Made by a program: the position numbers and the translations under genes. A stretch of 64,000 nt of DNA, from NCBI GenBank assembly GCA_016719485.1, contig JADJZB010000033.1, positions 22,339-86,338 of the forward strand. Reading direction: 5' to 3'. Positions 11,955 through 20,741 of this stretch are shown here, in pieces; position 1 is the stretch's first letter; every line of letters starts with the position of its first letter. Under the pieces are notes generated by a model. It saw only the letters and a list, made by a program, of their open reading frames with translations. It was not told the DNA's origin and did not search any database. Origin of the DNA: Holophagales bacterium. GTDB taxonomy: Bacteria; Acidobacteriota; Thermoanaerobaculia; UBA5066.

Positions 11955-12289
11955 GTGCGGCGGTGGGATATTCCTGGTAGGGCTGAAGTGAGGGGTATTG
12001 GGTGGTGGGCCCGATGGCGGGGAGCCAGCGGGGCTTTACGGGCGGGTTTTGAAGATCTGACGCCACCGTTGGCGTAGGAGTTTGTCTTCGATCTCCTGCT
12101 CCCTACTACGCAACAGGGATGCCAGAGGATTTCCGGAAACCCTCGACGGCGAAACCGCCCTCGTGAAAGGGCTTCCGCTGACCGCCTCCGTCCCGACGCG
12201 TGAGCGGTGTCTCAATTCGAGTCCGGGCGTGGATCATTTCGGCATCGGGTCGACCAGAATGGCACCGGCTGACCCGAGTCGACGCCGAT
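11955..12289. other. Non-coding stretch between convergent genes
   Basis: 335 bp without a supportable gene. The only structure I see is a 6-bp stem (ACGCCA/TGGCGT) near 12060-12075. Short open frames here lack ribosome-binding sites and natural composition. Confidence 0.5.
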
Positions 12290-12739
12290 TCAGGTGACGG
12301 GCAGGAGCGTCGAGTCTTTCTTGATGGAAAGTGAAAGGTCGACCCGCGTGCGAACGACGCCACGGATCGTCTGGATGCGCTCGCGGAGGACGGCCTCGAG
12401 CTGCTCGAGGTCCCGTGCGCGGACCTTCAGCCGATAGCCGTAGTCACCGGAGATCGCGTAGCACTCCTGGACGGAGAGGAGGTTCTCGATCTCGTCGAGA
12501 AACGTGCGCTCGAAGCTCGGGTGCTCCAGCTGGACGTCGACGTGCGCGACCGCAGCCATGCCGACCTGCCGGGGATCGAGCAGCGCGGTGAAGCGGCGAA
12601 TGAACCCGCGGGTCTCGAGCTTCTTGATCCGCTCGTTGACGGACGGGGTCGTCAGGCCGACGTTCTCAGCGATGCGCGCCTGGGAGATTTTCCCGTCGCG
12701 CTGGAGCATGTCGAGGATCTGGCGATCGATCTCATCCAT
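12290..12739 (-). CDS. Lrp/AsnC-family transcriptional regulator
   Basis: This 149-residue protein has the standard length and order: an N-terminal winged helix-turn-helix (DRQILDMLQRDGKISQARIA, then LTTPSVNERIKKLE), then the RAM ligand-binding domain from about residue 65, with the ECYAISGDYGYRLKV strand. Members of this family form octamers and respond to amino acids. A long imperfect palindrome lies across its start codon and upstream region, which suggests autoregulation. Proline dehydrogenase lies about 1.8 kb away on the same strand and could be a target, since Lrp-type regulators often control proline catabolism; that link is inference. Confidence 0.93.
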   Translation of the reverse strand: MDEIDRQILDMLQRDGKISQARIAENVGLTTPSVNERIKKLETRGFIRRFTALLDPRQVGMAAVAHVDVQLEHPSFERTFLDEIENLLSVQECYAISGDYGYRLKVRARDLEQLEAVLRERIQTIRGVVRTRVDLSLSIKKDSTLLPVT

Positions 12740-12782
12740 ATAAAATTCGGGGAGGCGGGGAAACCTCCGAACTTTATATGGA
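12735..12782. promoter_or_regulatory. 48-bp palindrome over the Lrp start: likely operator
   Basis: Arms 12735-12750 and 12767-12782 match in 15 of 16 positions; each outer half is TCCATATAAA. The AT-rich outer parts differ sharply from the local GC-rich background. The left arm includes the ATG of the regulator gene. Lrp/AsnC proteins bind AT-rich palindromes and often repress themselves, so autoregulation is the simplest reading. A terminator role for the upstream glgC gene is less likely because no T-tract follows. Confidence 0.55.
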
Positions 12783-12811
12783 GATACGAGGCTATTTGCA
12801 AGCCCTTTTGA

Positions 12812-14059
12812 TCACGGAGGGGGAACTTCGACGCCCTTCGGCAGGACGATGACCCCTCCCTCCGAGACGTGGAACCGTCTCCGGTCGCTCTCCGGGTCGA
12901 AACCGATCTCCGTCCTGGGGGGGATCTTGACCCCCTTGTCGACGATGACCTTCCGGAGCCGCGAATAGCGGCCGACGTCGACGCCGTCCATGAGGACGCT
13001 CTCCTCGACACGCGAATAGGAGTTGACCCTCACGCGCGGGAAGAGGATCGACCGGTGAACGGTTCCGCCCGAGAGGATGCAGCCGTCGGCGACCATCGAG
13101 TCGGTCGCGACGCCCGTCCGGTTCGAGACCGGATCCGCGAAGACGAACTTGGCGGGAGGCAGATGCGGCGAGAGGGTCTTCAGCGCCCACTTCGCGTTGT
13201 AAAGGTTCAGCGGGGGGCTCACGGAGATCAGGTCCATCGAAGCCTCCCAGTAGGAGTCGACGGTCCCGATGTCGCGCCAGTAGGGAGCGAGCTCCTCGTC
13301 GCCGGGAACGCTGCTCAGCGAGAAGTCGTAGGCCCAGACGGAGGTGCCGCCGGCGAGAAGCGCCGGGATGATCGTCCTGCCGAAGTCGTGCGAGGTGTCC
13401 TGCAGGGCATCGTTCTCGAGCGCCTCCCGGAGCACCTTCGGGCGAAAAATGTAGTTCCCCATCGAGGCGAGGGCGAAGCCCGGAGCGCCCGGGATCTCCC
13501 TCGGCTCCTTCGGCTTCTCCTCGAAGCCGGTCACGCGGCCGCGCTCGTCCACCTCGAGGATCCCGAACCGCGCCGCCTCCGTCAGCGGCACGGGGAAGGC
13601 GGCGATCGTCAGGTCGTGCCCGCCGTCCTCGTGGAACGCGAGCATCGGGTTCACGTCCATCACGTAGACGTGGTCGCCGCCGAACACGCAGACCTGCGTC
13701 GGCTCCTCGTCGAAGATGAGGTCGAGGTTCTGGTAGACGGCGTCGGCGGTGCCGCGGAACCAGTGCGGCCCTCGCCGCATCTGGGCGGGGACCGGGTCGA
13801 CGAACTGGCCGATCTCGGGGTTCAGGCGCCAGGCCCGCACGAGGTGCTCGATGAGAGAGTTCGACTTGAACTGCGTGAGCACCTTGATCTTCATCAGCCC
13901 CGAGTTGACGAGGTTGTTGAGGACGAAGTCGACGATCCGGTAACGCCCCCCGAACGGGACCGCCGGCTTGGCACGGTCCCGCGTGAGAGGGTAGAGGCGC
14001 TCTCCCATTCCGCCGGCCAGGACGATCGAGAGGACGTCGCGGTGTTGAAGAATCTTCAC
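12812..14059 (-). CDS. glgC: Glucose-1-phosphate adenylyltransferase
   Basis: This 415-residue enzyme makes ADP-glucose for glycogen synthesis. The N-terminal nucleotidyltransferase domain has VLAGGMGERLYPLT, the RAKPAVPFGG block, WFRGTADAVYQN and FGGDHVYVMD. The substrate motif DIGTVDSYWEA is followed by a C-terminal left-handed beta-helix with hexapeptide-like repeats (NRTGVATDSMVADGC and later). Length and motifs are typical. The gene diverges from dnaJ with a 72-bp gap that contains a minus-strand TAGAAT, a possible -10 box. No other glycogen genes are in the window. Confidence 0.96.
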   Translation of the reverse strand: MKILQHRDVLSIVLAGGMGERLYPLTRDRAKPAVPFGGRYRIVDFVLNNLVNSGLMKIKVLTQFKSNSLIEHLVRAWRLNPEIGQFVDPVPAQMRRGPHWFRGTADAVYQNLDLIFDEEPTQVCVFGGDHVYVMDVNPMLAFHEDGGHDLTIAAFPVPLTEAARFGILEVDERGRVTGFEEKPKEPREIPGAPGFALASMGNYIFRPKVLREALENDALQDTSHDFGRTIIPALLAGGTSVWAYDFSLSSVPGDEELAPYWRDIGTVDSYWEASMDLISVSPPLNLYNAKWALKTLSPHLPPAKFVFADPVSNRTGVATDSMVADGCILSGGTVHRSILFPRVRVNSYSRVEESVLMDGVDVGRYSRLRKVIVDKGVKIPPRTEIGFDPESDRRRFHVSEGGVIVLPKGVEVPPP

Positions 14060-14131
14060 GGCCGATCCCGGTTATTGCCATTCTAGCCGTCGCGCACCGC
14101 GAACTGCCCGCAATCCGCTATCGTTCCGTGC

Positions 14132-15154
14132 ATGGCGATGAAGGATCCGTACGAGGTCCTCGGCGTGTCACGCACGGCTGGAGATGCGGAGATCAAGAAG
14201 GCGTACCGGCGCCTCGCGAGGAAGTCCCACCCGGACGTGAACCTCGGCGACGCCGGGGCCCACAAGCGCTTCCAGGAGATCGCGGCCGCGTACGAGATCC
14301 TGAAGGATCCCAAGAAGAAGGAGCGGTACGACCGGTACGGAGACACGGGAGAGGCTCCCGAACCTCCGAGCGGCCAGGCCCGCCGCGGTGCAGGGCCGGA
14401 AGGGCCCTTCGGACAGGACTTTCGCCAGACGCCGTTCGGCAGGGGCGCCGCGGGAGGGGGCGGCTTCCGCTGGTCGGGAGACGTCTCCGACCTGTTCTCC
14501 GACCTCTTCGCGGGTTCCGGCTCCGGCATCGGTGTCGGCGAGGACGAGGATGCCGCCGCGGCCATCACGATCCCGTTCCGCGACGCGGTCCTCGGCGGCA
14601 CCGTGTCGTTCTCGGCGCGCATCCCGCGCCGCTGCGCCCGCTGCCGGGGGACGGGGCGCGTTGCGAAGTCGGCGTGCGCGGCCTGCCACGGCTCCGGCGC
14701 GCTCGTCGAAACGGAGAGCCTGACGGTCCGCATTCCCGCGGGGGTCGACACCGGCGCGCGTATCCGCGTTCCCGGCAAGGGCCGGACGGAGAACGGAGAC
14801 CTCTACCTCGCGATCACCGTCGAGAGGCACGCCTACTTCAACAGGGAAGGCGACGACATCGTCGCCGAGGTTCCGGTCACCGTCCCCGAGGCCTACCTCG
14901 GCGCCGAGATCGAGGTGCCGACCGTCAAGGGCCTCGTCCGGGCCCGGATCCCCGCCGGAACGGTCTCGGGCCAGCGGTTCCGGCTGAAGGGACGGGGCAT
15001 CGAGAACCTGCGGACCGGAACGACCGGCGACCACTACTACCGCGTGCGCGTCGTCGTTCCCACCGTCCAGAGCGAGGAGGGCCGCCGTCTCGTCGAGGCT
15101 CTCGGCTCGCTCTACGTCCGGGACCTCCGCAGCGACCTGCCGCGGGGTGTCTGA
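14132..15154 (+). CDS. dnaJ: DnaJ-type co-chaperone with a halved zinc-finger region
   Basis: 340 residues. The J domain (about 1-70) has the HPD tripeptide and helices II/III. A Gly/Phe-rich linker (about 75-130) follows. The central cysteine region has only two of the four usual CXXCXGXG repeats (CARCRGTG and CAACHGSG), enough for one zinc site. Two C-terminal substrate-binding domains follow, ending near VYVRDLRSDL. It should stimulate DnaK ATPase and deliver unfolded proteins. The protein is shorter than classical DnaJ (about 375) by roughly the missing zinc module. No dnaK or grpE is adjacent, so it may be a second DnaJ copy. A second ATG at 14138 is an alternative start. Confidence 0.9.
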   Translation: MAMKDPYEVLGVSRTAGDAEIKKAYRRLARKSHPDVNLGDAGAHKRFQEIAAAYEILKDPKKKERYDRYGDTGEAPEPPSGQARRGAGPEGPFGQDFRQTPFGRGAAGGGGFRWSGDVSDLFSDLFAGSGSGIGVGEDEDAAAAITIPFRDAVLGGTVSFSARIPRRCARCRGTGRVAKSACAACHGSGALVETESLTVRIPAGVDTGARIRVPGKGRTENGDLYLAITVERHAYFNREGDDIVAEVPVTVPEAYLGAEIEVPTVKGLVRARIPAGTVSGQRFRLKGRGIENLRTGTTGDHYYRVRVVVPTVQSEEGRRLVEALGSLYVRDLRSDLPRGV

Positions 15155-15190
15155 GCAGCGTCCGGACTGGTCTGCTTCGGAAGGCGACCC

Positions 15191-15222
15191 TCAAAGCAAA
15201 GCGCCCCGGTGACCCGGGGCGC
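15191..15222 (-). terminator. Intrinsic terminator after the secreted-protein gene
   Basis: A 9-bp stem (GCGCCCCGG with its complement, loop of 4) is followed on the minus strand by TTTGCTTTGA. It lies just after the minus-strand gene at 15249 and also falls between convergent genes. Confidence 0.7.
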
Positions 15223-15248
15223 ACGATGGCCTGGTGGAAGACCCGGCG

Positions 15249-16346
15249 TCAGTTCTTCTCGGCGAGGGCCTTGACGAGACGGGTGGCCTTTTCGGCAGAG
15301 AAGTCGCTGCGCAGTGCCAGCTGGCGCGCCTGAGCCTCCTCGCCGTCGTCGCTCCGGACGAACTGCATGGTAGACCCCTCGACCCAGTGGAACGTCGTGA
15401 CGCCCTTCTGGGAGATCGTCGCCTCGACCTCGGAGAGCGTGTTCATGTTGAGCGGGATCCGGCCCGATCCGGCGCTGCGGCCGATCGGGACGTGCGCGCG
15501 GGCCCACGCCTCTTCCGGGACCTTCGTTGCGCCCTGGGGCGCGAGCTTGGTCAGGTCGTCGGGGAAGGTGATCCTGAGGACCTGCTGCTGCCGCGTCGCC
15601 AGGTTCGCGAAGGTGACGAGGACGCCCCCGTTGGCCGTCGGGTCCGCCTGGACCGCGGGGTAGGAGAAGGCCGAGACGGGCAGGCCGGTGGGGTCGGTGT
15701 AGCCGGCGGCGCCGGCCAGCTCGTTCAGGTTCCAGGCCTGGACGGCATCGACTCTCAGCTCACCGTCCTCGACGAAGATCGGGGAGTAGCGGGCCTGCGA
15801 CGGTCCGCTCTCCTCCCACCAGATGAGGGAGAAGATGGAGCGCGTCTTCGTGACGGGGAGTCCCTCGGCGTCGAAGTCGACGTACTGCTGCCGCGTGACG
15901 ACGACCTTCGGGTTGATCGAGAGGTAGATTCCCCGGTTCGAGAGAATGTCGTGACCTGACCAGGCGGCGTCGCGGCGGATCGCGACGTGCATGTCGGCCA
16001 TGAGGCCACGGGCCTTGGTATAGGCGACGAAGAGGGTGCCGGTCGTCTCTTCGAACTCGATGGAGACCGAGCCCTCGTGGTTGAAGTCGACGGTGCCGTC
16101 GACGATCTCGACGACGGGGGGTTCGCCGGAAGGCGTCACGCGCAGGGCCAGAATCGGCATTTCGGCTTCGTTGGAGCCGTCCGGGAGGTTGGCGTAGTCG
16201 CCGTGACGCGCCGGGAAGACCTCGTACAGGGTTCCGTCAGGTGCCACGACGGCACCGTCGGCAAGCGCGGGGCCGGTTCCGATAACCGTCGCGGCGGCGA
16301 CGGCCACGAGGGCGATGAGGAATCGGGCGAAGCGCGTCGGTTTCAT
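15249..16346 (-). CDS. Secreted protein of unknown function
   Basis: A 365-residue protein with a clear signal peptide (about residues 8-30, ending GPALA). I chose the ATG at 16346 because AGGTGA lies 5 nt ahead of it; a GTG three codons earlier is possible. The mature part has alternating strands and reads like a beta-propeller or probe-type domain, with repeated VVEIVDGTVDFNHEGSVS-like and SIFSLIWWEES segments, but I recognise no family. It is the last gene of a run (XRE regulator, TPR protein, this gene) with gaps of 14 and 10 nt, and a terminator follows it. Confidence 0.75.
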   Translation of the reverse strand: MKPTRFARFLIALVAVAAATVIGTGPALADGAVVAPDGTLYEVFPARHGDYANLPDGSNEAEMPILALRVTPSGEPPVVEIVDGTVDFNHEGSVSIEFEETTGTLFVAYTKARGLMADMHVAIRRDAAWSGHDILSNRGIYLSINPKVVVTRQQYVDFDAEGLPVTKTRSIFSLIWWEESGPSQARYSPIFVEDGELRVDAVQAWNLNELAGAAGYTDPTGLPVSAFSYPAVQADPTANGGVLVTFANLATRQQQVLRITFPDDLTKLAPQGATKVPEEAWARAHVPIGRSAGSGRIPLNMNTLSEVEATISQKGVTTFHWVEGSTMQFVRSDDGEEAQARQLALRSDFSAEKATRLVKALAEKN

Positions 16347-16356
16347 GGCGCTCACC

Positions 16357-17280
16357 TCACGACCTGAGATTGATGACGTTCCGGAAGTCGAAGACCTCGA
16401 GGTAGGCCCTCAGGTTCCGGAAGTCGGGGTAGAGGGAAGCCAGGCGGTCGAAGTAATCGCGGGCGGCATCCTCGTCGCCGCCGAGGTGGCACGCCTCTCC
16501 GAGGAGGTAGAGGACGTTCCGCTCGACGGTGTCGTCGCCGGAGAGGGGGGCCCGCTCGAGGCAGGCTTCCCCGAAGTAGCGGGCTTCCTCGTACCGGTCG
16601 CCCTTGAGGTAGCCGAAGCAGAGGTCCATGAGCGGGAAGACGGTGTGAGCCGTCGCTCCGGCCTTCTCGATCGTCTCGAGGGCGTCGTGGACCAGCGGAA
16701 GCCCTTCCGAGGTCCGGTCGAGGGCGATGAGGCAATAGCCGAGGTTGTCCTGCCAGAGAGCCCGGAACAGCGCGGGAATGCGAACGGGGGGGGCGGAGAC
16801 GTCGAGGGCCCGCCGGTAGCACTCCGCGGCTTCCTCGAAGCGGCTGTCGACGGTGAGAAGCGTGCCCTGGACGCTCTCGGCGCCAGCGAGGAGGACGGGG
16901 TCGCCGATCTCGGCGGCGTGCTGGCGGGCGAGCCGCGCGTAGAACGCGGCCTTTCGGAAGTCGCGCTTCAGCTCGTAGATGCGCGCCGCGGTGTAGGCGG
17001 CGCGGAAGGCCGTCTGCCCTTCACGACCGCGGAGGAGGATCTTCTTGAGCTCGAGGAGCTCGCTCTCGGCGGGTCCGGCCTCCGCCGCTGCCGCGGCACG
17101 GCAGGCGAAGATCCAGTCGACGAAGGAGGCATCGCCCGTCTGCTCGGCCGACGCGAGTGCCGCGTCATACCGCGCGAGGGACGCGGCGAACTCGCCCTTC
17201 TCGAGGTGTTCGAGGGCCTCGGCGCGCATGGCTTCAGACCGGCTCCGGAGCATTGCGGGATCGCGAGAGATGGCCGTCAT
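16357..17280 (-). CDS. TPR-like repeat protein
   Basis: A 307-residue, mainly helical protein with no signal peptide. Several 34-40 residue helical pairs carry the TPR pattern of small residues and Tyr, for example around EHLEKGEFAASLARYDAALA, RFEEAAECYRRALDV and DEDAARDYFDRLASLYPDF. TPR arrays are protein-docking scaffolds; the partner is unknown. The ATG at 17280 is preceded by GAGGGA with a suitable spacing. The frame stays open upstream, but that extension overlaps the XRE gene and is Arg/Pro-rich. It lies 14 nt downstream of the regulator gene, so the two are probably co-transcribed. Confidence 0.75.
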   Translation of the reverse strand: MTAISRDPAMLRSRSEAMRAEALEHLEKGEFAASLARYDAALASAEQTGDASFVDWIFACRAAAAAEAGPAESELLELKKILLRGREGQTAFRAAYTAARIYELKRDFRKAAFYARLARQHAAEIGDPVLLAGAESVQGTLLTVDSRFEEAAECYRRALDVSAPPVRIPALFRALWQDNLGYCLIALDRTSEGLPLVHDALETIEKAGATAHTVFPLMDLCFGYLKGDRYEEARYFGEACLERAPLSGDDTVERNVLYLLGEACHLGGDEDAARDYFDRLASLYPDFRNLRAYLEVFDFRNVINLRS

Positions 17281-17294
17281 TTCGTCCCTCGTCC

Positions 17295-17783
17295 TCACTC
17301 GGGCCGGCCCGGACCGCCGGGGCGGCCGAACGGAATGGGAGTACCGCCCGGCGCCTGGTCCGACTGGGCCTCGGCGGGGGCAGGCTCGGGCCGCCATCGT
17401 GGCTGCCGGTTCTGCTGCTGGATCTTCTTGAAGGCGATGAAATCGCGAACGTCGCGGCGCGAGTCTTCGTCGAGCTCTTCGAAGTCGGCGACGAACTGCT
17501 GGGTATCTCCGGCGGCATCGGGTGCCGGGGTCTCCTCGGACTCGGCGGCCTCGGTGACCGGCTCCTCGAAGAAGTGGCTCATCGACAGCTCGAAGACCTG
17601 GAGGATCCGGAAGAGGGTGTCGAGGCCGACCTTGTATTCGCCGTTCTCCATCCGCGACAGGTCCGACTGCGTCACGCCGATCCGACCGGCGAGGTCGGCC
17701 TGGGTCAGGCGGCGGCTCTTCCGTATTTGACGGATCTTTTGCCCGACCACGATAATCTGCGAACGGCGCACGGTGGCACTCAT
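17295..17783 (-). CDS. XRE-family transcriptional regulator
   Basis: This 162-residue protein has an HTH_3 domain at about residues 15-70 (KIRQIRKSRRLTQADLAGRI, then TQSDLSRMENGEYKVGLDTL). A flexible acidic then Pro/Gly-rich C-terminal tail follows. The tail has a short helix (FEELDEDSRRDVRDFIAFKK) that could be a dimer or partner contact. A good sigma-70 promoter precedes it. As first gene of the XRE-TPR-secreted-protein run it may be the local regulator. The reading frame extends much further upstream, but that part is antisense to the ABC permease gene and begins before the promoter. Confidence 0.85.
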   Translation of the reverse strand: MSATVRRSQIIVVGQKIRQIRKSRRLTQADLAGRIGVTQSDLSRMENGEYKVGLDTLFRILQVFELSMSHFFEEPVTEAAESEETPAPDAAGDTQQFVADFEELDEDSRRDVRDFIAFKKIQQQNRQPRWRPEPAPAEAQSDQAPGGTPIPFGRPGGPGRPE

Positions 17784-17802
17784 CGACACGTACTCGAAGC
17801 TA

Positions 17803-17830
17803 AGATTAGGCTCTCCCGGGTCCCTGTCAA
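17803..17830 (-). promoter_or_regulatory. Sigma-70 promoter for the XRE operon
   Basis: On the minus strand: a perfect TTGACA, a 16-nt spacer and TAATCT. The -10 box lies about 20 nt ahead of the ATG at 17783. Divergent from the ABC permease start at 17868. Confidence 0.5.
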
Positions 17831-17867
17831 GTAGATCCTCGGAACCTGCGACTGTCTTGCGCCCCTC

Positions 17868-18635
17868 TTGAGACGAAACCTGTTCCTCCTGACCGAGCTC
17901 GTCCGCCGTGACCTTTCGGTCCGGTACGCGGGGAGTTTCGGCGGCGCTGGCTGGGCGCTCCTGAACCCGCTCATTCTCTGCGGCCTTTACAGCTTCGTCT
18001 TCTCTCTCATCGTCCGGATACCCCCGCCCGAGGGTTTCCGGGGGACGTACACCGAGTTCCTCCTGGCCGGGCTCCTCCCGTGGCTCGGCCTTCAGGACGC
18101 ATTGATCCGGAGCGCCTCGGCGGTGACGGACCAGGCTCACCTCGTCAAGAAGATGTCGTTCCCGGTCGGGATTCTCGTCGTGGCCAGCCTCCTGTCGGCA
18201 CTCGTCCTGCAGGCAGCCGGTCTCTGCGTCTTCGCGATCCTCTCCGGCGGCTTCGGAGCGGGGGAGATCCACCTCCTCCCGCTCGCTCTCGGCTTTGCCT
18301 TTCAGGCGCTGATCCTTGCTGGCCCCGCCTTTGCATTTGCGGCCGCCAGCGTGCTGTTTCGAGACGTCTCCCAGCTGATCGGCCCCCTCCTCACCGTCGT
18401 CTTTTATCTGACGCCGATCCTCTACCCGGAGTCTCTCGTTCCGCCCGGCCTGGCATGGGCACTGGATGCCAATCCGGTCCGGGATGTCGCGGGGTTCTTC
18501 CGCGCCGGCCTTATCGGCACCGAGGCCCCCCCGGCGGGGAGAACCCTGGCCTGGGCCTCCGTTTTCGCCGTGCTAGCATTTCTGGGGCATCGATTCTTCG
18601 AGCGGAGCCGGAAAGTCTTCGCCGATGTTCTCTAG
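17868..18635 (+). CDS. ABC-2 type permease, polysaccharide/lipid exporter class (Wzm/TagG-like)
   Basis: This 255-residue protein has about six hydrophobic segments. Features of the O-antigen/teichoic-acid export permeases include RRDLSVRYAGSFGGAGWALLNP at the N-terminus, the LLAGLLPWLGLQDAL block and a C-terminal FYLTPILYPESLVPP. These permeases need a separate ATPase (Wzt/TagH). None is encoded in the window, so this copy is an orphan here. The only reasonable start is a TTG at 17868 without a strong ribosome-binding site. The downstream lipoprotein gene begins 67 nt later and may be co-transcribed. Confidence 0.85.
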   Translation: MRRNLFLLTELVRRDLSVRYAGSFGGAGWALLNPLILCGLYSFVFSLIVRIPPPEGFRGTYTEFLLAGLLPWLGLQDALIRSASAVTDQAHLVKKMSFPVGILVVASLLSALVLQAAGLCVFAILSGGFGAGEIHLLPLALGFAFQALILAGPAFAFAAASVLFRDVSQLIGPLLTVVFYLTPILYPESLVPPGLAWALDANPVRDVAGFFRAGLIGTEAPPAGRTLAWASVFAVLAFLGHRFFERSRKVFADVL

Positions 18636-18702
18636 GCCGCAGCCCGATCGATTCAGGCTGCGGGCCGGAAGCCTGCCGCCCTTGCACACACCAGGAGAAA
18701 CC

Positions 18703-20454
18703 TTGAAGAGACTCTGTTTCCTCGCCCTGCCCCTCGCTCTGATCTCCCTCCCCGGCTGCACCTCTTCTTCCCAGGCGGGGAAGGGGGCTGCGGCACCCGT
18801 CCCGGCAGAGGCTCCGGTTCCCACGGCCGAGCAGGAGGAGCGCGCCAGACAGGCCGTGGAGTCCGCCCGCCGGATGGCCGGCGCGCCGCCCGTCGATCTG
18901 GAAGCGAACCCGGAAGAGCCGTGGATCATCGTGACGGACGAAGCGACCGGAAAGAAGCTCCAGCGGGTCCCGAAGAGCAAGACGCTGAAGGTCGTGGACG
19001 GCAAGCTCCGGCATACGCTCCTGAATCCGGCCATGTTCACCATGGACTTCGTCCGCGAGGACGAAAAGTACTACTACGTCGTCGCTCCCGACGACGCTGC
19101 GACCGCCCGTCGGAAGGCGGCCGAGGTGGTTCCCGACGGCCTTGCGCCGATCATCGAGTTCCCGGAGAGCGAGTACGAGGTCGTGACGCCGAAGACCTCC
19201 CGCACCCGGCTGCGTTTCGAGGAAAAGTCCGCGGGCCTTCCCACGTCGGGGTTCTGGCGCTCCACCATGAAAGTCGCGGACCTCGACGGAGACGGCTCGC
19301 CGGAGATCGTCACGGGTCCCCCGAGGCTCGCGGGCGGGACGTTCCGGGTCTTCCGCTTCGACGGCGCGGCGTGGCAGCCCGTGACCGTCCAGGTGGACCC
19401 CGCCGAAGAGGGGGTCCGGTTCGGGTACGGCGGAGTTGCCGTCGCCGACATGGACGCCGACGGAAAGCCCGACGTGCTCGGTATCGGCCACGGTTCCGGC
19501 CCGGTCGTGGCGTACAACCTCGGGGGGTGGAAGTTCCGCCTCGAGGCGCGCGGGATGCCCCGGCAGATGACCGGCCGTTCCCTCGGCGCCGGGGACGTCG
19601 ACGGCGACGGCCGGCTCGACGTCGTCGCGGTCTCGGACGACCCCGAGTCTCTCCGGAGGGCGGAAGCCCAGGAAAAGGCCACCATGTACACCGCTCCCGG
19701 CTCCAATCCGACCGGGCGAACCGAAGGGGAGGGCTACCGGGAGGGCTTCGACATGCGCGCGTTCTTCCAGAAGCCCGACGGTCGCTTCGAGGAATCGACG
19801 GCCGGATTCGAGATGGCCTGCTTCGGCTATTCGATGAGCCTCGCCGCTCCGCCTCTGGCCGGCGGGCCGCCCTTCTTCGTCTCCGGCTGCCGGTACCAGG
19901 GCGGCCGGGCCCTCCTCTACGAGTGGGACGCTCCTGCGAAGGCATTCCGCTCCGTGGGCCGAGGCGTCGTGGAGAACTACAGCTTTCACAGCGGAACGGC
20001 CGTCGGAACCTACCGGGGTTTCCCGGCAGCCTTCGCGTCCTACGTCAAGGGGAACGCGCCCGGAGCCGTCGCCCGGCCGATCCGGGGACACGGGGTGTCG
20101 ATCTACTACCGCGACCGGGACGGCTGGAAGGCCAGGAGGCTCGTCAAGGTCCTCGCGGAGGCCGGGGACGAGTCGCAGGGCCTCGGAGTGGGCGACCTGA
20201 ATGGCGACGGCCTCGACGACGTCGTCTGGGCGGACGATTCCCTGGGCCGGGTCCGGGTCTTCTTCCAGACCGCCGGCGGCGATTTCGAGGAGCTCGACGC
20301 GGCCCTTCAGCCGAGGTTCGTCAACCATTCCATGGACGTCAAGGTCGTCGACGTGGACAGGGACGGAAAGAACGACGTCGTTCTCATGTACGAATTCCGG
20401 ACCACCGACAAGTCCCGCGCGGGCGGACTGCGGTTCTTCCGGAACCTCGGATGA
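18703..20454 (+). CDS. Lipoprotein with FG-GAP/VCBS calcium-binding repeats
   Basis: The start is a TTG at 18703, preceded by AGGAGA at 5 nt spacing. It gives a short signal peptide with lipobox LPGC, so the protein is a 583-residue lipoprotein. A start 26 codons upstream would bury the signal peptide. At least five FG-GAP blades carry DxDGDG-like calcium loops (DLDGDGSPEIV, DMDADGKPDV, DVDGDGRLDV, DLNGDGLDDV, DVDRDGKNDV), so the body is a beta-propeller like that of integrin alpha chains. An Ala/Pro/Glu-rich spacer follows the lipid anchor. It likely sits on the outer membrane and binds surface ligands. Ligand unknown. Confidence 0.85.
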   Translation: MKRLCFLALPLALISLPGCTSSSQAGKGAAAPVPAEAPVPTAEQEERARQAVESARRMAGAPPVDLEANPEEPWIIVTDEATGKKLQRVPKSKTLKVVDGKLRHTLLNPAMFTMDFVREDEKYYYVVAPDDAATARRKAAEVVPDGLAPIIEFPESEYEVVTPKTSRTRLRFEEKSAGLPTSGFWRSTMKVADLDGDGSPEIVTGPPRLAGGTFRVFRFDGAAWQPVTVQVDPAEEGVRFGYGGVAVADMDADGKPDVLGIGHGSGPVVAYNLGGWKFRLEARGMPRQMTGRSLGAGDVDGDGRLDVVAVSDDPESLRRAEAQEKATMYTAPGSNPTGRTEGEGYREGFDMRAFFQKPDGRFEESTAGFEMACFGYSMSLAAPPLAGGPPFFVSGCRYQGGRALLYEWDAPAKAFRSVGRGVVENYSFHSGTAVGTYRGFPAAFASYVKGNAPGAVARPIRGHGVSIYYRDRDGWKARRLVKVLAEAGDESQGLGVGDLNGDGLDDVVWADDSLGRVRVFFQTAGGDFEELDAALQPRFVNHSMDVKVVDVDRDGKNDVVLMYEFRTTDKSRAGGLRFFRNLG

Positions 20455-20526
20455 TCCTCGCCGCGGCGAGGGAGTCGGGCTTGCCGACGGGATATGGGGA
20501 GAGAGCATATTTCTCGTCCCCGACGC

Positions 20527-20555
20527 TTGACTTTTCCGAATAGCGCCCCTACTCT
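20527..20555 (+). promoter_or_regulatory. Sigma-70 promoter for the secreted protein gene
   Basis: TTGACT, a 17-nt spacer and TACTCT. It predicts a ~180-nt leader before the ATG at 20742. The leader holds a GC-rich hairpin (GGCCCC...GGGCC near 20602-20616). Confidence 0.45.
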
Positions 20556-20741
20556 TTCCCGGAGCAGCATGAATGCGTCTTTCTTTCCCCGCCGTTCTTC
20601 CGGCCCCAAGGGCCGTTCGAGTGCGCGGATTCGCCTTGTTTCCATCGAACTAACGGGAGGTGATTCGGTATCGGGGGAGTGCGTGACTCTCTGCCGCGTC
20701 GTTTCTGTCTCATCGAACACCATCATTCAGCAGGAGAGAAA

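Noticed and set aside
11982..11996. 15-nt sequence shared with 28197-28211 (GCTGAAGTGAGGGGT), also partly inverted at 27994-28005
   Set aside because: A 15-mer match is expected by chance a few times in 64 kb, and the flanks do not match.
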